DNA of 5,711 nucleotides from Spirochaetia bacterium (lineage in GTDB: Bacteria > Spirochaetota > Spirochaetia > Treponematales > Breznakiellaceae): the NCBI GenBank assembly GCA_025997715.1, contig BNUY01000168.1, positions 1 to 5,711 of the forward strand, written 5' to 3'. The notes under the pieces were generated by a model, which did no database searches, had not been told where the DNA came from, and was given only the letters and a program-made list of their open reading frames with translations. Position numbers and translations under genes: made by a program. How positions within the stretch are numbered: position 1 is the stretch's first letter; every line of letters starts with the position of its first letter. This document shows positions 4,300 to 5,711 of the stretch, in pieces.

Positions 4300-5586
4300 A
4301 TGAAAAAGAGGAGCGTATTTAAACGGTTTGCCGCGGCGGCTATTGCCCTGGCATTGATGAGCGGATTTATCGCCCTGGGGTGTGATACGGGGAATAATCC
4401 GAAGGTGAGTTTTCAGGTGACCTTTGTGTCCAATGGCGGAAGTGCGGTGCCGGCTGTGTCTGTCGAAAGCGGCAGCACGGTAACCAAACCGGCCGACCCC
4501 AGCCGACCCGGCTATACCTTTGACGACTGGTATAAAGAAGCGGGGTATACAAACCGGTGGAACTTTACTACCGACACGGTTACGGCGGCAACAACCTTGT
4601 ATGCCAAATGGACGATAGTGTCGGGCAACTTTGAGGTGACCTTTGACTCCAAGGGCGGAAGTGCGGTGTCGGCGGTGTCTGTCGCAAACAACAGCACGGT
4701 AACCAAACCGGCTGACCCCACCCGGACCGGCTATACCTTTGCCGGCTGGTATAAAGAAGCGGGGTATACAAACCAGTGGAACTTTACTACCGACACGGTT
4801 ACGGCGGCAACAACCCTGTACGCCAAGTGGACGCTGGCAACGTATAGCATCACCTACACCCTCAATAGCGGGACCAATAACGGGAGCAACCCGGCAACCT
4901 ACACCGTGGAAAGTCCGGCAATCAACTTAGCGGCGCCAAGCAGAAGCGGCTACACCTTTGACGGCTGGTTTGAGAACAGCGGATTCACCGGGAGCGCGGT
5001 TACTACTATCCCCGCTAATTCAACCGGGAACAAGACTTTCTACGCCAAATGGACGGCGGTAGCGTCGGGCAGCGTAGTGGTAACCTTTGACTCCAAAGGC
5101 GGGACTCTGGTGGCGGATGCCTCTGTCGTAAGCGGCGGCACGGTAACCAAACCGACTGACTCCACCCGGACCGGCTATACCTTTGCCGGCTGGTATAAAG
5201 AAGCGGGGTATACAAACCAGTGGAACTTTACTACCGACACGGTTACGGCGGCAACAACCCTGTACGCTAAGTGGACCGAGACCGGCAGCCTTACCATCAC
5301 CATCGAGACGATAAACGGCACGGTCAGTGTTTCGGGGAGTGACGGGGTCAATAGTATTTCCAAGAGCGGGGCGGGAAGCAAACCAACATCCCTTACCCTG
5401 ACCACATCCGGCTATAACAGCATCAAGTGGTATGTGGACGGCGCGGTAGTAACCGGGCAGACCGGCAATAGCATTACCCTGAACGCTTCAGCGTACATGG
5501 TGGGGTGGAACCATTCGGTGACTTTTACCGGTTTCAAGGATGGTATCGCTTATTCAAAGGAACTGCCCTTCACGGTGGTTAAATAG
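4300..5586 (+). CDS. Listeria-Bacteroides (InlB B-type) repeat lipoprotein
   Basis: A 428-aa surface lipoprotein. Residues 1-27 are a lipoprotein signal peptide (MKKRSVFKRF, then an Ala/Leu core) ending ALGC with Cys28 as the lipidation site; this relaxed lipobox is usual in spirochaetes. Four repeats of about 67-71 residues follow (39-105, 112-178, 182-252, 259-326). Each opens with VTFDSKGG or similar, carries GYTFAGWYKEAG or a variant, and ends LYAKWT or FYAKWT, the signature of the InlB B-repeat or Flg_new family. These are beta-grasp-like modules in extracellular adhesins. The third repeat is divergent (ITYTLNSGTNNGSNP). Residues 327-428 form a different beta-rich domain with WYVDGAVVTGQTGNSITLN, probably Ig-like. 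AGGAG at 4289-4293 fixes the start. The gene appears monocistronic here. The specific ligand or role is unknown; adhesion is an inference from the family. Confidence 0.9.
   Translation: MKKRSVFKRFAAAAIALALMSGFIALGCDTGNNPKVSFQVTFVSNGGSAVPAVSVESGSTVTKPADPSRPGYTFDDWYKEAGYTNRWNFTTDTVTAATTLYAKWTIVSGNFEVTFDSKGGSAVSAVSVANNSTVTKPADPTRTGYTFAGWYKEAGYTNQWNFTTDTVTAATTLYAKWTLATYSITYTLNSGTNNGSNPATYTVESPAINLAAPSRSGYTFDGWFENSGFTGSAVTTIPANSTGNKTFYAKWTAVASGSVVVTFDSKGGTLVADASVVSGGTVTKPTDSTRTGYTFAGWYKEAGYTNQWNFTTDTVTAATTLYAKWTETGSLTITIETINGTVSVSGSDGVNSISKSGAGSKPTSLTLTTSGYNSIKWYVDGAVVTGQTGNSITLNASAYMVGWNHSVTFTGFKDGIAYSKELPFTVVK
4718..4823 (+). repeat. 106-nt exact repeat, copy in unit 2
   Basis: This block is identical, base for base, to 5162-5267 in unit 4, including all synonymous positions. 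It encodes the part from the TRTGYTFAGW region through ATTLYA. Confidence 0.85.
5162..5267 (+). repeat. 106-nt exact repeat, copy in unit 4
   Basis: Copy of 4718-4823, offset by 444 bp (an exact multiple of three), so recombination between the copies would delete or add 148 codons in frame. Confidence 0.85.
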
Positions 5587-5677
5587 TGTCCATCCCTAAA
5601 GTCACTTAAAAACATCAGCAACAAAAAACTTTGATTAAAACACATCTCAAACCGCTATAAAATGCATTGTAATCGGT

Positions 5678-5692
5678 ATTTCAATTTGAAAT
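5678..5692. promoter_or_regulatory. Palindrome ATTTCAATTTGAAAT in the 3' flank
   Basis: Seven-base arms ATTTCAA and TTGAAAT flank a single T in AT-rich sequence after the lipoprotein gene. It could be an operator for a gene to the right of the window. Chance is possible in AT-rich DNA. No intrinsic terminator with a GC stem is seen between 5587 and 5711. Confidence 0.2.
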
Positions 5693-5711
5693 GTTACATA
5701 AAAAGACAAAA

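Larger units (their letters stand above)
4414..5277 (+). repeat. Four tandem coding repeats in the lipoprotein gene
   Basis: The units are 4414-4614, 4633-4833, 4843-5055 and 5074-5277. Units 1, 2 and 4 are closely related at the DNA level, while unit 3 is divergent in sequence and length. The order (similar, similar, divergent, similar) argues for exchange between units 2 and 4 rather than simple stepwise tandem duplication. Confidence 0.88.

Noticed and set aside
4367..5405. Several minus-strand frames repeating MYTPLLYTSRQRYSR
   Set aside because: They are mirror frames of the lipoprotein repeats and recur only because the coding repeats recur.

Overview
The window looks like accessory DNA from a spirochaete, most plausibly a host-associated Treponema. 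That guess rests on the 428-residue lipoprotein at the right end: a relaxed lipobox followed by tandem Listeria-Bacteroides (InlB B-type) repeats and a beta-rich C-terminal domain, an architecture I associate with gut treponemes. No rRNA or housekeeping gene is present, so the taxonomic call is an inference.

Layout, left to right. (1) 3-278: C-terminal fragment of a DDE transposase of the IS4/IS1634 type, cut by the window edge. (2) 279-459: short non-coding spacer. (3) 460-2052: a 1,593-bp AT-rich element bounded by 29-bp perfect terminal inverted repeats that continue as imperfect repeats to about 75 bp. It is flanked on both sides by the 8-bp direct repeat TTCTGTTT, so it is a transposed unit with its target-site duplication intact. 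It encodes no transposase. It carries three unrecognised genes on one strand: a small membrane-anchored protein, a small exported protein translationally coupled to it, and a 194-aa cytosolic protein. (4) 2113-2834, minus strand: a PIN-domain (VapC-type) toxin with a coiled-coil tail, overlapped by 4 nt (ATGA) by what looks like the C-terminal part of its antitoxin. (5) About 2804-3565, plus strand: a structured RNA region ending in a recognisable group II intron domain V and VI, with no reverse transcriptase. (6) 3557-3712, minus strand: an antitoxin-like N-terminal fragment whose last codons run into the 3' end of the intron. (7) 3713-4299: spacer with only weak short ORFs. (8) 4300-5586: the repeat lipoprotein, followed by a short AT-rich tail.

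Working interpretation: the left 3.7 kb is an insertion hot spot in which an IS, a transposase-less cargo transposon and a degenerate group II intron have piled up around a toxin-antitoxin locus. The intron lies antisense to the toxin-antitoxin genes and may have split the antitoxin. The best candidate for something undescribed is the 460-2052 element: a complete, apparently recently moved, trans-mobilised cassette with uncharacterised envelope and cytosolic cargo.
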